A stretch of 64,000 bases of DNA from a gamma proteobacterium HTCC5015 (GCA_000155715.1 DS990601.1:124001-188000); one strand, 5' to 3'; shown: positions 44,408-54,424, counted from the stretch's first letter. Notes: generated from the letters alone by a model not told the origin. Program-made: numbers and translations.

Positions 44408-46897
44408 TTAAAAAGCCGAGCCCACTCCCAAACCTAAGCGCTGACGCCAATGCTGACCTTGTGATTGGCGATAGCAGCGCACCCCAACATCGTGGGATTT
44501 GAAGCCACTCCAACGCAGTTCGCCACACACGGCACTGCTAAACACGCGGCTGCCCTGTTTGCGGTAGCGCGCGACCACCGACGGCGCCGGCAGGCCAAAT
44601 CGGTTGAGGTAACCCGCTGAAAACCACGCCACACGAGGGCGGATCGCCTCCACCCAGCGCTCGCTCGACGAGCTCTCACTGCCGTGGTGAGGCACCAACA
44701 AAAGATCCGCCTGTAACTGGGGGTATTGCTGGAGCAACTGCCGCTCGACGGTCGATTCAATATCCCCTGTTATCAAACTCACCCCCTGTGGCGACTGAAC
44801 TCGCAACACGCAAGAGCGATTATTGCCCGCACGGGCAAAGCGTTCGGGATTCGGCCACAACACCTCAAAATGCACGCCGTCCCACTGCCACCGCTGTCCC
44901 GCTCGACAGCGCTTCATCCGCGCAGCACCTAGACGCTCGACCTCTCCGCTATAGACGGCACTGACTGCGACACCCTCCAAAAAGGGCTTTAAAGCGCCGC
45001 TGTGATCACTGTCGCCATGGGAGACGATCAAGCGATCGACGCGGCCGATGCCCTCGTGTTTCAGCCAGGGCTGCACCACTGCTTCGGCGGTATTAAACCC
45101 CGAGGGAAAGCGCGGCCCAAGATCAAAAACCAGAGTGTGATGCCGCGTTGTCACCACAGTGGCCAAGCCCTGCCCCACATCTAACTGGCTCACACGATAG
45201 TGCCCCTGTTCGAGGCTGGGCGGCTGTTCGAGTAACACGGCCAAACCCGCCAAGAGCGCCAAAAATCGAATCGCTACCGTCCAACTGCGAGCCAACGGCC
45301 GCCAGTGCCACAACACAAAAAACAACAGCGCGCTGAGTAGTGCCGCCTGCTGCCAATGAATCGCCGCTTGACTGGCCTGTGCCAAAGGCTGATCTGCCAC
45401 CCACGCCATAGCGCCGTGCAACGCCCTCACCCCCTCGTCGGCCAGTGGCAGAATGGCCTGAGTCGCGGCTGGCCACAGCCAAGACAAAAGGCCAATCAAA
45501 CATGCCAACGGTAGAATGAGTAAGGCCGTAAGCGGAATTAACACGATATTAGACAGCGCCCCTAGTACCGCGCCCTGCCCAAACCACAATTGGGTAATCG
45601 GCCACAGACACAGCGGCAACACACACTGCATCGCTAGCGTCTTCTGCCAACGCGGCCAATGCCGTGGCAAACGCGATAAGATGATTAAAATCCACGCAAC
45701 AGCGGCAAACGACAGCCACAAACCCGCAGAAAACACAGACATTGGCTGCAATAGCAACAGCGCCACGAGAGCTGCCGCCCAAGCGTTTAAACTGCTCGCT
45801 GAGCGCCGCAAACACTGCGCTAACACCAACAGTGACAGCATCACAAAGGCGCGCTGGGTGGGTAGAGTCCACGCCGCCAAGCTGGCGTAGGCAGCCGCGC
45901 TCAGCCAAGCAATCAACCAATAGCCAACAATCGGCGAAACGCCCGCCAATGAGAGAGACAAGCGCTGAACCACTTTCGACTCGGGATATCGGCGCCGCGC
46001 TAGCGTCAGCCCTCCAATAGCCATGTAGAGCGCACTCTTGGCCAGCCAAAACCCCATGGCCGCCGCCATACCCACATGCAATCCCGAAATAGCCAACAAG
46101 TGCGCCGTGCCGGTATCGATAAAGGCCTGCTGTAAATCCTCATCGAGACGATCCCTGACTCCCAGCACCAGCGCCGCCGACAAAGCCGCCGCCTGCCCCT
46201 CAAAGGCGGATAAAGAGTGCCAGAGGCGTTCGCGCACACCTCTGCCCCCTGCCTCTAGGCGTCGAGCCTCCCCTCGGATATAGCCTTTGCCTTGAATGCC
46301 TTTCGAGACCAGCCAGCGCTGATAATCAAAGCCGCCTGGGTTTAAAAAGCCGTGGGGGCGTTTTAGCCGAACGCGAAATTGCCACACATCGCCAGCTCTG
46401 GGGCGCGCCTGTGACGGAGGCTGCCCGTCGCGGCTGCGCCGATACCAGTTGAGTCGAATGCGTTTTAAATCATTTAATGCGGCTTGAGCACTTTTCGAAT
46501 CCACTGAAATTACATCGAGTGAAAAACGATAGCCAAATTCCGTTTTTTGGGGGATGTCACTAATGCGGCCCTGTAACAAAAAATCGCGCTGTTCCCACGC
46601 TTGGGGCAACAACCCCGACTGATAGCGCGACAAGGCGTTATCCGCCACTACTGCGCCGACCCCAAACGCCAGTAAAAACACCGATACCGACCTCAGCAGC
46701 CGCCAGCGCGCAATCAATTGTCGCGGCGATTGTTGTAGGCGGATTACTAAGAGGACAGTAGTGAGTAAAACGACAACCGACGCCGCCCATAGTGTCGAGC
46801 CACTAAGCTGCAAACTGCGCGCAAGCGCGCTAGCCGTCACCGGCCACCAAAAATAAGAACAAAGGCCCAAGAAAAAGGCCATCGCCGCTATGAGCAT
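44408..46897 (-). CDS. comEC: ComEC/Rec2-family DNA uptake protein
   Basis: The 829-residue protein has an N-terminal soluble OB-like part, a multi-pass competence domain (HLLAISGLHVGMAAAMGFW near residue 270) and a C-terminal metallo-beta-lactamase domain (LDVGQGLATVV, then SHGDSDHSG and VPHHGSESSSS). ComEC forms the inner-membrane channel for single-stranded DNA uptake and may degrade the other strand. It begins behind GGAGAGCAGGG and ends 59 bases before exbB on the same strand. Confidence 0.94.
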   Translation of the reverse strand: MLIAAMAFFLGLCSYFWWPVTASALARSLQLSGSTLWAASVVVLLTTVLLVIRLQQSPRQLIARWRLLRSVSVFLLAFGVGAVVADNALSRYQSGLLPQAWEQRDFLLQGRISDIPQKTEFGYRFSLDVISVDSKSAQAALNDLKRIRLNWYRRSRDGQPPSQARPRAGDVWQFRVRLKRPHGFLNPGGFDYQRWLVSKGIQGKGYIRGEARRLEAGGRGVRERLWHSLSAFEGQAAALSAALVLGVRDRLDEDLQQAFIDTGTAHLLAISGLHVGMAAAMGFWLAKSALYMAIGGLTLARRRYPESKVVQRLSLSLAGVSPIVGYWLIAWLSAAAYASLAAWTLPTQRAFVMLSLLVLAQCLRRSASSLNAWAAALVALLLLQPMSVFSAGLWLSFAAVAWILIILSRLPRHWPRWQKTLAMQCVLPLCLWPITQLWFGQGAVLGALSNIVLIPLTALLILPLACLIGLLSWLWPAATQAILPLADEGVRALHGAMAWVADQPLAQASQAAIHWQQAALLSALLFFVLWHWRPLARSWTVAIRFLALLAGLAVLLEQPPSLEQGHYRVSQLDVGQGLATVVTTRHHTLVFDLGPRFPSGFNTAEAVVQPWLKHEGIGRVDRLIVSHGDSDHSGALKPFLEGVAVSAVYSGEVERLGAARMKRCRAGQRWQWDGVHFEVLWPNPERFARAGNNRSCVLRVQSPQGVSLITGDIESTVERQLLQQYPQLQADLLLVPHHGSESSSSERWVEAIRPRVAWFSAGYLNRFGLPAPSVVARYRKQGSRVFSSAVCGELRWSGFKSHDVGVRCYRQSQGQHWRQRLGLGVGSAF

Positions 46898-47039
46898 TCC
46901 CTGCTCTCCTTTATAATCTGCCGCAATAATAACGGCGGTTTCCTTATCAGGCTGTAAGCCTGAGCACGCAATGGGTTTTCAGCAGCCAGTTACGGGCTTA
47001 CGCAACCTTCACTCTAGCCGCTAGACGACTGAGAATAAA

Positions 47040-47603
47040 ATGTCGCTAAAACATCACTTACAACGCTGGCTCCCCAACCCCGAGAAGCTGAAACAGGACC
47101 GACGCCTCAAGATTCTGGGCGAGTGGCTGCACGACCCCAACATCTGGCACATCAACCGCAACTCCGTATGCGGCGCCGTGGCCATCGGCTTTGGTTTTGC
47201 CTGGATGCCCATCCCGGCGCAAATGCTGCTGGCCAGCATCGCCGCAATCTACTGGCGCAAAAATCTACCGCTGGCCTTTGTCTCCACTTGGATCACCAAC
47301 CCGATCACCATGGGGCCAATGTTCTATTTTGCCTACTGGCTCGGCACGTTATTTTTAGACACGCCCGCCATGCATTTGGAAATCGAACTCAGTTTAGATT
47401 GGGTGTTTACCGAATTGGGCGCTCGCTGGCGACCTTTCTTCTTGGGTTGCGCGATTCTCTCCGTGTTCTCTAGCGCGATCGGCTACTTTGGCATGCAGCT
47501 CATGTGGCGCTACCACGTTCTCACCAAACTCAAAAAGCGCCGTCAAGCTCGCCTAGAAGCCCGCCAGCGACGCAGAGCCGAGCAACACAACAACGACCAT
47601 TAA
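47040..47603 (+). CDS. DUF2062 membrane protein
   Basis: The 187-residue protein matches the DUF2062 pattern: NRNSVCGAVAIGFGFAWMPIPAQMLLA, then VSTWITNPITMGPMFYFAYWLG, and a C-terminal membrane segment with a basic tail. Two to three membrane helices; function unknown. It is divergent from comEC and convergent with lolD, 25 bp away. A small TCAGGC/GCCTGA hairpin lies upstream at 46947-46963. Confidence 0.9.
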   Translation: MSLKHHLQRWLPNPEKLKQDRRLKILGEWLHDPNIWHINRNSVCGAVAIGFGFAWMPIPAQMLLASIAAIYWRKNLPLAFVSTWITNPITMGPMFYFAYWLGTLFLDTPAMHLEIELSLDWVFTELGARWRPFFLGCAILSVFSSAIGYFGMQLMWRYHVLTKLKKRRQARLEARQRRRAEQHNNDH

Positions 47604-47628
47604 GCGCTATTTCGCCACTAATCTGCTG

Positions 47629-48315
47629 CTACTCAGAGAGAACGCCCGTGTCGAGGCGCAAGGTGCGATCGAGGCGGCTGGCGAGCGCTTCATCATGGGT
47701 AACCACAATAAAGCTGGTGTTTTTCTCTCGCTGTAGTTGCATCAGCACCTCGAACACGCCATCGGCGGTCTGCCGATCGAGATTGCCGGTGGGCTCATCC
47801 GCCAGCACGCAGCTGGGTTCGGTCACCAGCGCCCGAGCAATCGCGGCGCGTTGGCGCTCGCCACCAGACAACTCACCGGGCTTGTGAGACAAGCGATGGC
47901 CTAGACCCACCTGCTCCAGCAGCTCCTGCGCTTTAGACGTCGCACTGGCCACGCTCTCTTTGCGAATCAGCAAGGGCATAGCGACATTTTCCTCGGCGCT
48001 AAACTCGGGCAGCAAATGATGAAACTGATAGACAAAGCCCAAGTGCCGATTGCGCCAGCGCCCGAGCGCCGTGGCGCCCAAGTTGGATAAATCCGTTCCC
48101 GCTACCGCCACTGAGCCGCGAGTGGGCGCATCCAAGCCGCCCAGCAGCTGCAACAAAGTCGACTTACCCGACCCCGAAGCGCCCACAATTGCCACACTCT
48201 GGCCAGCGGGCACCGACAAATCGACGCCCTTCAATACGGGCGTGCGCACGCCGTCTTCGTAATCTTTATACAGCGACTGACAGTGCAGCACCGGTGAGCC
48301 GTGTAAATCACTCAT
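47629..48315 (-). CDS. lolD: Lipoprotein-releasing system ATPase LolD
   Basis: The 228-residue ABC ATPase has Walker [19 protein letters not shown], the LolD-typical [18 protein letters not shown], signature [15 protein letters not shown] and Walker [12 protein letters not shown]. It powers release of outer-membrane lipoproteins from the inner membrane. The ATG at 48315 overlaps the permease stop by eight bases; 20 further codons upstream in frame lie inside the permease and are not likely used. Confidence 0.96.
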   Translation of the reverse strand: MSDLHGSPVLHCQSLYKDYEDGVRTPVLKGVDLSVPAGQSVAIVGASGSGKSTLLQLLGGLDAPTRGSVAVAGTDLSNLGATALGRWRNRHLGFVYQFHHLLPEFSAEENVAMPLLIRKESVASATSKAQELLEQVGLGHRLSHKPGELSGGERQRAAIARALVTEPSCVLADEPTGNLDRQTADGVFEVLMQLQREKNTSFIVVTHDEALASRLDRTLRLDTGVLSE

Positions 48316-49558
48316 AACGCAGTGCCTCCGCCGGTTGCACGCGAGCTGCCCGCCAAGCGGGGTACAGCGTCGCAAGTATCGAGACTAAAAAGGCAAAACC
48401 GCCCGCCATAAACACATTGGGCCAGCGCAACTCCGAAGGCAAATCGGAAATGTAGTAGACATCGGGCGCCAAAAATTTGAATTGAAATAGCTGTTCCACG
48501 TAGGCGATGACATCGCCGATATAGGCCCCCGACAGAGCGCCCGTCACCATGCCAATCAGTGTGCCCAACACACCCACCATGGTGCCCTGAATAATAAAGA
48601 CCTTCATAATGCTGCGCGGCGAAGCGCCCAGCGTGCGCAGAATCGCAATATCCGATTGCTTATCCGTAACCACCATGATCAGCGTGGAAATAATGTTAAA
48701 CGCCGCCACCGCGACAATGAGCGTGAGAATAATAAACATCACGCGGCGCTCTGTTTTAATGGCTTTAAAGAAGTTGGCGTGGCGCTGTGTCCAATCGCTC
48801 ACCCAGTATTGCTCACCCACCTCATTGGCCACTTCCTCGCCGATGCGTCCCGCTTCGAACATATCCGTGAGCTTTAGGCGCACACCCGTAACACCACCCT
48901 CGGGCATGCGCATCAGCTTGCCGGCATCGGCGGCATGCAAAAACACCAAGCCACTGTCGTACTCATTCATGCCAAGCTCAAACACACCCGTCAGCGTGAA
49001 TGTCTTTAATCGGGGAATAAAGCCCGCCGCCGTGATATTGGTTTGCGGAGACACCACCGTCACTTTATCGAACAACCTCAGGCGCAGCGCGCGCGCCAAC
49101 TCAGACCCCAGCACGATGTTCCACTCCCCCGCTTTGAGGGAATCAAAGGAGCCGACGACCATTTTGTCTTCGACATCGGCCACTTTGCGCTCTTGTTGCG
49201 GAAGTACACCGCGGGCAATGGCACCGTTGACCTCGCCGCCTTTGAGCAGCATCAACTGGCTCTCGACATAGGGCGCCGCACCGATGACTTCAGGATGCGT
49301 CTCCGCCTGCTGGATCACGCTGTCCCAATCGCGCATGGCGCCGTTGTAGGCGCTGATGGTGGCGTGGGAGGTCATACCTAAAATGCGTTCGCGCAACTCG
49401 GACTCAAAGCCATTCATCACCGAAATCACAGTGATCAAGGCCCAAACACCCAAGGCGATACCGAGTATCGATATCAAGGAGATAAACGATATGAAATGGT
49501 TGCGGCGCTTGGCGCGGGTATAGCGCAGGCCAATAAATAATTCGAAAGGCTGAAACAT
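48308..49558 (-). CDS. lolC: Lipoprotein-releasing system permease LolC/LolE
   Basis: The 416-residue MacB-like permease has one N-terminal helix ([21 protein letters not shown]), a large periplasmic domain, and three C-terminal helices with the FtsX-like [19 protein letters not shown]. Only one permease gene accompanies lolD here; there is no second LolC/E copy in the window. It starts the two-gene lolC-lolD operon next to a repeat-rich gap. Confidence 0.93.
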   Translation of the reverse strand: MFQPFELFIGLRYTRAKRRNHFISFISLISILGIALGVWALITVISVMNGFESELRERILGMTSHATISAYNGAMRDWDSVIQQAETHPEVIGAAPYVESQLMLLKGGEVNGAIARGVLPQQERKVADVEDKMVVGSFDSLKAGEWNIVLGSELARALRLRLFDKVTVVSPQTNITAAGFIPRLKTFTLTGVFELGMNEYDSGLVFLHAADAGKLMRMPEGGVTGVRLKLTDMFEAGRIGEEVANEVGEQYWVSDWTQRHANFFKAIKTERRVMFIILTLIVAVAAFNIISTLIMVVTDKQSDIAILRTLGASPRSIMKVFIIQGTMVGVLGTLIGMVTGALSGAYIGDVIAYVEQLFQFKFLAPDVYYISDLPSELRWPNVFMAGGFAFLVSILATLYPAWRAARVQPAEALRYE

Positions 49559-49603
49559 GGGCGGCGATTACATCACAACTGGCTTAAAAGCGCACCAACC
49601 CGA

Positions 49604-50030
49604 TTCAATTTAACAAGCCCCCTCCCACAGCGTTTTACGCTAAATCCATCCTAACTTGTGGGAGGCCTGCCCCCGGGCCGACGAACGCAGTGACGCAATC
49701 TGCCCATCGAATACGCCAACAGATTGCCGCGTCGGCTGCGCCTCCTCGCAACGACGCGTTTTAAGCCGTGCCTACTTTAAAAAACGAGTCATTCCCGCGC
49801 AGGCGGGAATCCAGCGTCTTTGAGTGAGTGGGGTCGTAAAGCCACTGGGCTCCCGCCTGCGCGGGAGCGACGGTGGAGGGTGCGGCGCGTAGAAGAGCGC
49901 CTTTATGCCCTTGAGTGCTTGGCCTGATCCTGTGACGGTGACACGCTACGCGAATCCATCCCAACTTGTGGGAGGCGCCTTTATGCCCTTGGGTGCCCGG
50001 GCCGACGAACGCAGTGACGCAAAGAGAAAT
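49604..50030. repeat. Repeat-filled gap between lolC and sfsA
   Basis: No gene seen in about 475 bp. AATCCATCCTAACTTGTGGG with AGGCC and the following GGGCCGACGAACGCAGTGAC (49646-49694) recurs as a near copy at 49952-50021. Between them are a degenerate CAATCTGCC/CAGATTGCC element (49694-49757), the palindrome TCATTCCCGCGCAGGCGGGA (49789-49808) and a second CTCCCGCCTGCGCGGGAG (49850-49867). Confidence 0.75.
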
Positions 50031-50033
50031 AAC

Positions 50034-50744
50034 CTAAGTCGCCACATCCATCGGCAAGCTGCGCACCACTGAAATACCACGGGGCGACACATCGCAGCCC
50101 ACCGCCATCACCTCGACGCCTCTGTCGATGGCCTCGGCCAGTGTTTTTGCGTAATCGGGGTCGAACTCCGGCGCCACGCGGATGCGATCACAGTCGCCGC
50201 GCTGCACGACAAACAGCATCGCCACATCCACACCTTCGGCCTTGAGCGCCATCAACGCTTCGAGATGTCGCCGCCCACGCTGCGTGACCGCATCGGGAAA
50301 CAAGGCCACACCGGGCTCCTTGCTGGCCGTGACACTTTTCACTTCTACATAGCACTGCCTGCCACTCTCTGAGTGTGCCAGCAAAAAGTCGAGGCGCGAA
50401 TCCGCGACGGACACTTCGCGGCGCCAAGACCAGCCCGCCTCTGCAAAGCGCTCAATAGCACCTTGCGCGAGCGCCTCTTCAACAAGGGCGTTGGCATAGG
50501 CCGAGTAGATGCCCACCCACTGGCCGCCATCAGAGGCCAGCTCCCAGCGGTAGTCGAGTTTTCGCTTCGGCGAGGGCCGATGGCTCAGAACCACAGCGCT
50601 CCCCTCCTTCTGGCAGCCCAGCATGCCGCCCGTGTTGGGACAGTGAGCGGTCACGCGCTCGCCACTTTCTAGCTCGACATCGGCGAGAAAGCGTTTGTAG
50701 CGCCTCAGTAAAGTGCCATGTTTTAGGGGAGCGTCAAACTTCAT
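50034..50744 (-). CDS. sfsA: Sugar fermentation stimulation protein SfsA
   Basis: The 236-residue protein matches SfsA along its length: VTAHCPNTGGMLGCQ near residue 37, RLDFLL with the following YVEVKSVT, and GRRHLEALMAL. The E-V-K core sits in a nuclease-like fold with an OB-like N-terminus; DNA binding has been described, the true role is unsettled. The ATG at 50744 with GGAAG upstream is preferred to a start seven codons earlier. Confidence 0.95.
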   Translation of the reverse strand: MKFDAPLKHGTLLRRYKRFLADVELESGERVTAHCPNTGGMLGCQKEGSAVVLSHRPSPKRKLDYRWELASDGGQWVGIYSAYANALVEEALAQGAIERFAEAGWSWRREVSVADSRLDFLLAHSESGRQCYVEVKSVTASKEPGVALFPDAVTQRGRRHLEALMALKAEGVDVAMLFVVQRGDCDRIRVAPEFDPDYAKTLAEAIDRGVEVMAVGCDVSPRGISVVRSLPMDVAT

Positions 50745-50856
50745 CAAGAACTTCCAAAAAATCAATCAACTACTATGCTTTCTTAAAGTGAAAGGCCTTG
50801 ATATAGTTTGCTCATTCAGGACTTGATAAGGCCGCACCACTTGGGGGAATTGCGCC

Positions 50857-51321
50857 ATGGTAACAAGAAAAAGTGCTCTACGAACCGCTCTACTCAGCGC
50901 CGTTATCGGATTGACCAGCGGCGGCTTAGCTCACGCTGAACTGCCCACAGCGGGTACAACAATGGATGCAGTGCGCGGCGAGTTTGGCGAGCCCAACGAC
51001 ACCACGCTGCCCATTGGCCAGCCCGAGATCACGCGCTGGGTCTACGAAAGTTTTAACGTGGTGTTTGAAAACGATCGCGTCGTCGAGGCGTTTCCGCGCA
51101 TCGAATCGGTGGAAAAGCGCAGCCATTCGGAAATTCCCGAGCGCCCCGAGTTCACGCAAAAAATCGATCAAAGCATCAACAAACCCAGCGCCGCCACGAC
51201 CGCGCCGACCACCTCGGTTGAAGCCACTTCTGACAGCTTTGAGCAAAAAGTAGAAGTCAAACAGGCGGACGAAGCGGCAGCGGCCGTTGACGCACCCGAA
51301 GCGGTCACCTCATCTCAGTGA
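50857..51321 (+). CDS. Periplasmic BamE/SmpA-like protein
   Basis: The 154-residue protein has a signal peptide ending AHA at about residue 27, a short domain (AGTTMDAVRGEFGEPND, then ITRWVYESFNVVFENDRVVE) that follows the BamE/OmlA strand-helix-strand pattern with the M-x-x-V-x-x-x-F-G-x-P motif, and a Thr/Ala/Glu-rich tail. Its stop overlaps the aguA start (GTGA), but there is no obvious functional link. Confidence 0.75.
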   Translation: MVTRKSALRTALLSAVIGLTSGGLAHAELPTAGTTMDAVRGEFGEPNDTTLPIGQPEITRWVYESFNVVFENDRVVEAFPRIESVEKRSHSEIPERPEFTQKIDQSINKPSAATTAPTTSVEATSDSFEQKVEVKQADEAAAAVDAPEAVTSSQ

Positions 51322-52343
51322 ATCGCGGTGTTCCCGCAGAGTGGCAGCCCCAAAGCGGGCTGATGCTAACTTGGCCCCACGATATCGAATTGTGGGGCCA
51401 AGCGCTTTACCAAGCGGTTGAAGATAGCCTGCGGCATGTCGTCGCCCTAACCGCCCCCCAACAAACCGTCATCATTGCCTGCAACGATGCTGAACTCGTC
51501 GGCCGCCTCGCCATCGAACTCGGCACGATCCAAGGCGATTTGCGCTTTTTGTACGCCCCCAGCAACGATATTTGGGCTCGTGACCACGGCCCCATTAGCT
51601 GCCAAAGCGACAGCGGCAGTCACTTTCTCGACTTTCAATTTAACGGCTGGGGCAAAAAATACGACTACCAACTCGACAACCGCATTACCGCCAATCTCGA
51701 AGAACAGTGCGTATTTCAGGGCGAGTTAGTCGCCCGCAATTTTGTTCTCGAGGGTGGCAGCATCGATTCCGACGGCCAGGGCACACTGCTGACAACAGCC
51801 AGCTGCTTGCTGCACCCCGAGCGCAACCCCGACTATCAGCGCAGTGAAATCGAATCTTATTTAAAGCGGCACCTGCACGCCGAGCGCCTACTCTGGCTTG
51901 AACACGGCTATTTGGCGGGAGATGACACCGATGGCCACATCGACAACCTCGCGCGCTTCGCCAGCGCCGAGCATATCCTCTACACCGCCTGCAACGATCC
52001 GCAAGACGAGCACTATATCGCCCTGACTCAAATGCGCGAAGAGCTCGAAAAGCTGACCACCTTGTCAGGCCAGCCCTACCAACTTACCCCTTTGCCTCTG
52101 CCCGCCGCACAGAGAGATGCCGAGGGTCGTCGACTGCCCGCCAGTTACGCCAACTTTCTGGTTACCAACCAGCATGTCTTCGTACCACAGTTTAACGACC
52201 CGCAAGACCGGCATGCCCTCGACGTACTCGCCGAGTGTTTTCCCGAACGACAAATCGAAGCCGTCGACGGTCGCGCACTGATTCACCAAGGCGGCGGCCT
52301 GCACTGCGCCAGCATGAATTTGTTTGCCGCCGTCACCCAGTGA
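51318..52343 (+). CDS. aguA: Agmatine deiminase
   Basis: The 341-residue enzyme of the peptidylarginine-deiminase fold converts agmatine to N-carbamoylputrescine and ammonia. Motifs: WARDHGPISC near residue 85, FVLEGGSIDSDG near 145, GDDTDGHIDNLARF near 200, and the catalytic cysteine in HQGGGLHCASMN near the C-terminus. The GTG start overlaps the upstream stop codon. The partner aguB lies 1.15 kb downstream. Confidence 0.95.
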   Translation: MNRGVPAEWQPQSGLMLTWPHDIELWGQALYQAVEDSLRHVVALTAPQQTVIIACNDAELVGRLAIELGTIQGDLRFLYAPSNDIWARDHGPISCQSDSGSHFLDFQFNGWGKKYDYQLDNRITANLEEQCVFQGELVARNFVLEGGSIDSDGQGTLLTTASCLLHPERNPDYQRSEIESYLKRHLHAERLLWLEHGYLAGDDTDGHIDNLARFASAEHILYTACNDPQDEHYIALTQMREELEKLTTLSGQPYQLTPLPLPAAQRDAEGRRLPASYANFLVTNQHVFVPQFNDPQDRHALDVLAECFPERQIEAVDGRALIHQGGGLHCASMNLFAAVTQ

Positions 52344-52744
52344 CGCCACCCCGTCATTCCAGATTTGAGCTAGAATCTCCATAGCAGGGCCTCGGTCGGG
52401 AGGTCTTGAAGCTTCCGCTCCTACTCACGCCCCTTGCCTACAATCCCTGTAGGCAAAGTAATCTGCTCATCGAAGAAACCAAACAGATTGCCACGTCGGC
52501 GGCGCCTTCTCGCAGCAATGATGGCAACCTACCGTGGGTCGGGCAAGCTCTTGTGGCTTCGGTTTAATGTCGGGCTGAAGCCCGACCCACGGCGTGTGGG
52601 GGGGGAGTAAGGTCGGCTCGAGCATCCAAGGGCATAAAGGCACCCCTCCCACAGCCAACAGTCGGGGCGGAAGCCCCCTGCCACAAGCACCTGTGATAAA
52701 CTTCGTTCACACCTTACACAGAACTACAAAGCACTTTAAATAAA
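52344..52744. repeat. Repeat-filled gap between aguA and the flavodoxin gene
   Basis: No gene seen. Contains a degenerate CAGATTGCC element (52455-52530), the second copy of the GTCGGGC-CTGAA-like hairpin repeat (52535-52612; hairpin 52569-52586) also found at 33345, and CATCCAAGGGCATAAAGGCA with CCCTCCCACAG, text shared in reverse with the 49.9 kb gap. Confidence 0.7.
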
Positions 52745-53197
52745 ATGCCTAAGATATTGATTTTAAATGATTCAGTTTATGGTAGCGCCTTCGATTTAGG
52801 CGACCGCATCACAGAAGTGCTTGCCGACAAAGGCCACTCCATCACACGAGAAAAGGCCCCTACAGATGACACGCTGCGCCAGTCCGAATTCGACGCCGTG
52901 CTGGCCATTACCTCGACCACAGGCAGCGGCGACTTGCCCGAAAACCTGACCCAATTCTGGTTGCAATGCCAAGAGACCTTTCCCGTTATTACCGGAAAGC
53001 CCTACGGCGTAATTGCTCTAGGCGACAGCTCCTATCCCGAATTTTGTGGCAGTGCCGACAAACTCGACACACTGTTTCAAGAGTTGGCGGGCACCCGTGT
53101 TAGCGAGCCCTGCCGCATTGACGCCCTAGAAACCCCCGATCCCAGTGAACCCGCCCTCGAATGGCTGCAAGAGTGGCTGGCGCTGTCTGGTCTGTAA
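52745..53197 (+). CDS. Small flavodoxin, MioC-like
   Basis: The 150-residue flavodoxin-fold protein keeps the FMN phosphate loop region at the N-terminus (NDSVYGSAFDLGDRI, in which the usual T/S-G-N-T is replaced by SVYGSA), ITSTTGSGDLPEN for the 60s loop and ALGDSSYPEFCGSA for the 90s loop. This resembles MioC and the FMN domain of sulfite reductase. The electron partner is unknown. It sits between aguA and aguB without coupling to either. Confidence 0.88.
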   Translation: MPKILILNDSVYGSAFDLGDRITEVLADKGHSITREKAPTDDTLRQSEFDAVLAITSTTGSGDLPENLTQFWLQCQETFPVITGKPYGVIALGDSSYPEFCGSADKLDTLFQELAGTRVSEPCRIDALETPDPSEPALEWLQEWLALSGL

Positions 53198-53244
53198 CCC
53201 CCTCATTTAACACAGCGGCCACAGAGAGCACAGAGCTTTTAGTC

Positions 53245-53382
53245 TTAAAGTTCGTAATATTTCATCTTGCTCATCCAAGTAGCCTCTTGTCGCAAGCGAT
53301 GATAAGCCTTTTTATATTTTTCTGAAAAATAGTCTGCCAGCACATCACTTTGCGCCCCTTCAAGCAAATTCACTCTCGGCAT
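53245..53382 (-). CDS. Possible 45-residue protein
   Basis: A short open frame beginning MPRVNLLEGAQSDVLADYF and ending in KMKYYEL, with balanced, protein-like composition rich in Tyr, Lys and Glu, and AT-richer than its surroundings. The upstream GGAAGAG is too far for a typical ribosome site. It lies in the 297 bp gap between the flavodoxin and aguB. It could be a gene remnant; no family recognised. Confidence 0.35.
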   Translation of the reverse strand: MPRVNLLEGAQSDVLADYFSEKYKKAYHRLRQEATWMSKMKYYEL

Positions 53383-53494
53383 GACTACATTTTCTCTTCC
53401 ATGCTTTTCATGTCCTTTAGAGGGTTTATGCCCTTGAGAGCACTGTAGCTAACACGCCTAATCGCCTTTATAATCCACCGCCCGAGGAGACACT

Positions 53495-54391
53495 GTGAAA
53501 GTTGCTGTCGTACAAGCTGCTGCACGCGAGACGCCGAAGGCCATGTTGGCCTATTTGGAGGCCGAGTTGCGTCTAGCCGCTGCGGATGGCGCCAAACTGG
53601 TGGTCTTCCAAGAGTTGCACAACACGCCCTATTTTTGCTGCGAGCTCGACCCCGCACACTTCGATTTAGCCGAGCCCATTCCCGGCCCTAGTACTCAATT
53701 TTTAGGCGCGCTGGCCAAGGAGTTGAATCTAGTCATTGTGGCATCCTTGTTCGAGCGTCGCGCCGCTGGCCTCTTTCACAACACCGCCGTGGTTTTAGAT
53801 CAGCGTGGCAACATCGCGGGGCGCTTTCGCAAAATGCACATCCCCCACGATCCGGGCTTCGAAGAAAAATACTACTTCACCCCCGGCGACGCCCGCGAGG
53901 ATGGCTTTGAGCCCATCGCCATTGAAATCGATGGACGCCCCATCAAACTGGGTTTGCTGGTCTGCTGGGATCAGTGGTATCCCGAGGCGGCTCGCATCAT
54001 GGCACTCAAAGGGGCGGACCTATTGATCTACCCCACCGCCATCGGCTGGGACCCCGAAGACACTCAAAGCGAGCAGCAGCGGCAACTGCACGCTTGGCTC
54101 ACCATTCAACGCAGCCACGCCGTGGCCAACGGTTTGCCTGTGGTCAGCGCCAATCGCGTGGGTTTTGAGCGCGGCGGAAAAGCCACCACGGCGGGCACCC
54201 AGTTTTGGGGGCACAGCTTTATCTGCGACAGCTTGGGGCAGGATCTCGCCATTGCCGCCCACCAGGACGAGGCGCGCCTGATCGGCGACATCGACCTCGA
54301 TGCCAGCGAGCGCGATCGCCGCATCTGGCCCTTTTTGCGCGACCGCCGCGTCGACGCCTACGACGACATTCTCAAACGCTTTAACGACTGA
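53495..54391 (+). CDS. aguB: N-carbamoylputrescine amidase
   Basis: The 298-residue nitrilase-superfamily enzyme hydrolyses N-carbamoylputrescine to putrescine, CO2 and ammonia. The catalytic triad is visible as Glu in VVFQELHNTPYFC, Lys in GRFRKMHIPHDPGF and Cys in LGLLVCWDQWYPEAAR. The GTG start follows GAGGAGACACT. With aguA it forms the two-step route from agmatine to putrescine. Confidence 0.95.
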   Translation: MKVAVVQAAARETPKAMLAYLEAELRLAAADGAKLVVFQELHNTPYFCCELDPAHFDLAEPIPGPSTQFLGALAKELNLVIVASLFERRAAGLFHNTAVVLDQRGNIAGRFRKMHIPHDPGFEEKYYFTPGDAREDGFEPIAIEIDGRPIKLGLLVCWDQWYPEAARIMALKGADLLIYPTAIGWDPEDTQSEQQRQLHAWLTIQRSHAVANGLPVVSANRVGFERGGKATTAGTQFWGHSFICDSLGQDLAIAAHQDEARLIGDIDLDASERDRRIWPFLRDRRVDAYDDILKRFND

Positions 54392-54424
54392 GCCAGACTC
54401 AGCCCTCTCACTTTCGGCCGTATT

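Noticed and set aside
44349-44528. Sixty-codon N-terminal extension of exbB
   Set aside because: It overlaps the end of comEC, has no family likeness, and the GTG at 44348 begins with the normal ExbB N-terminus.
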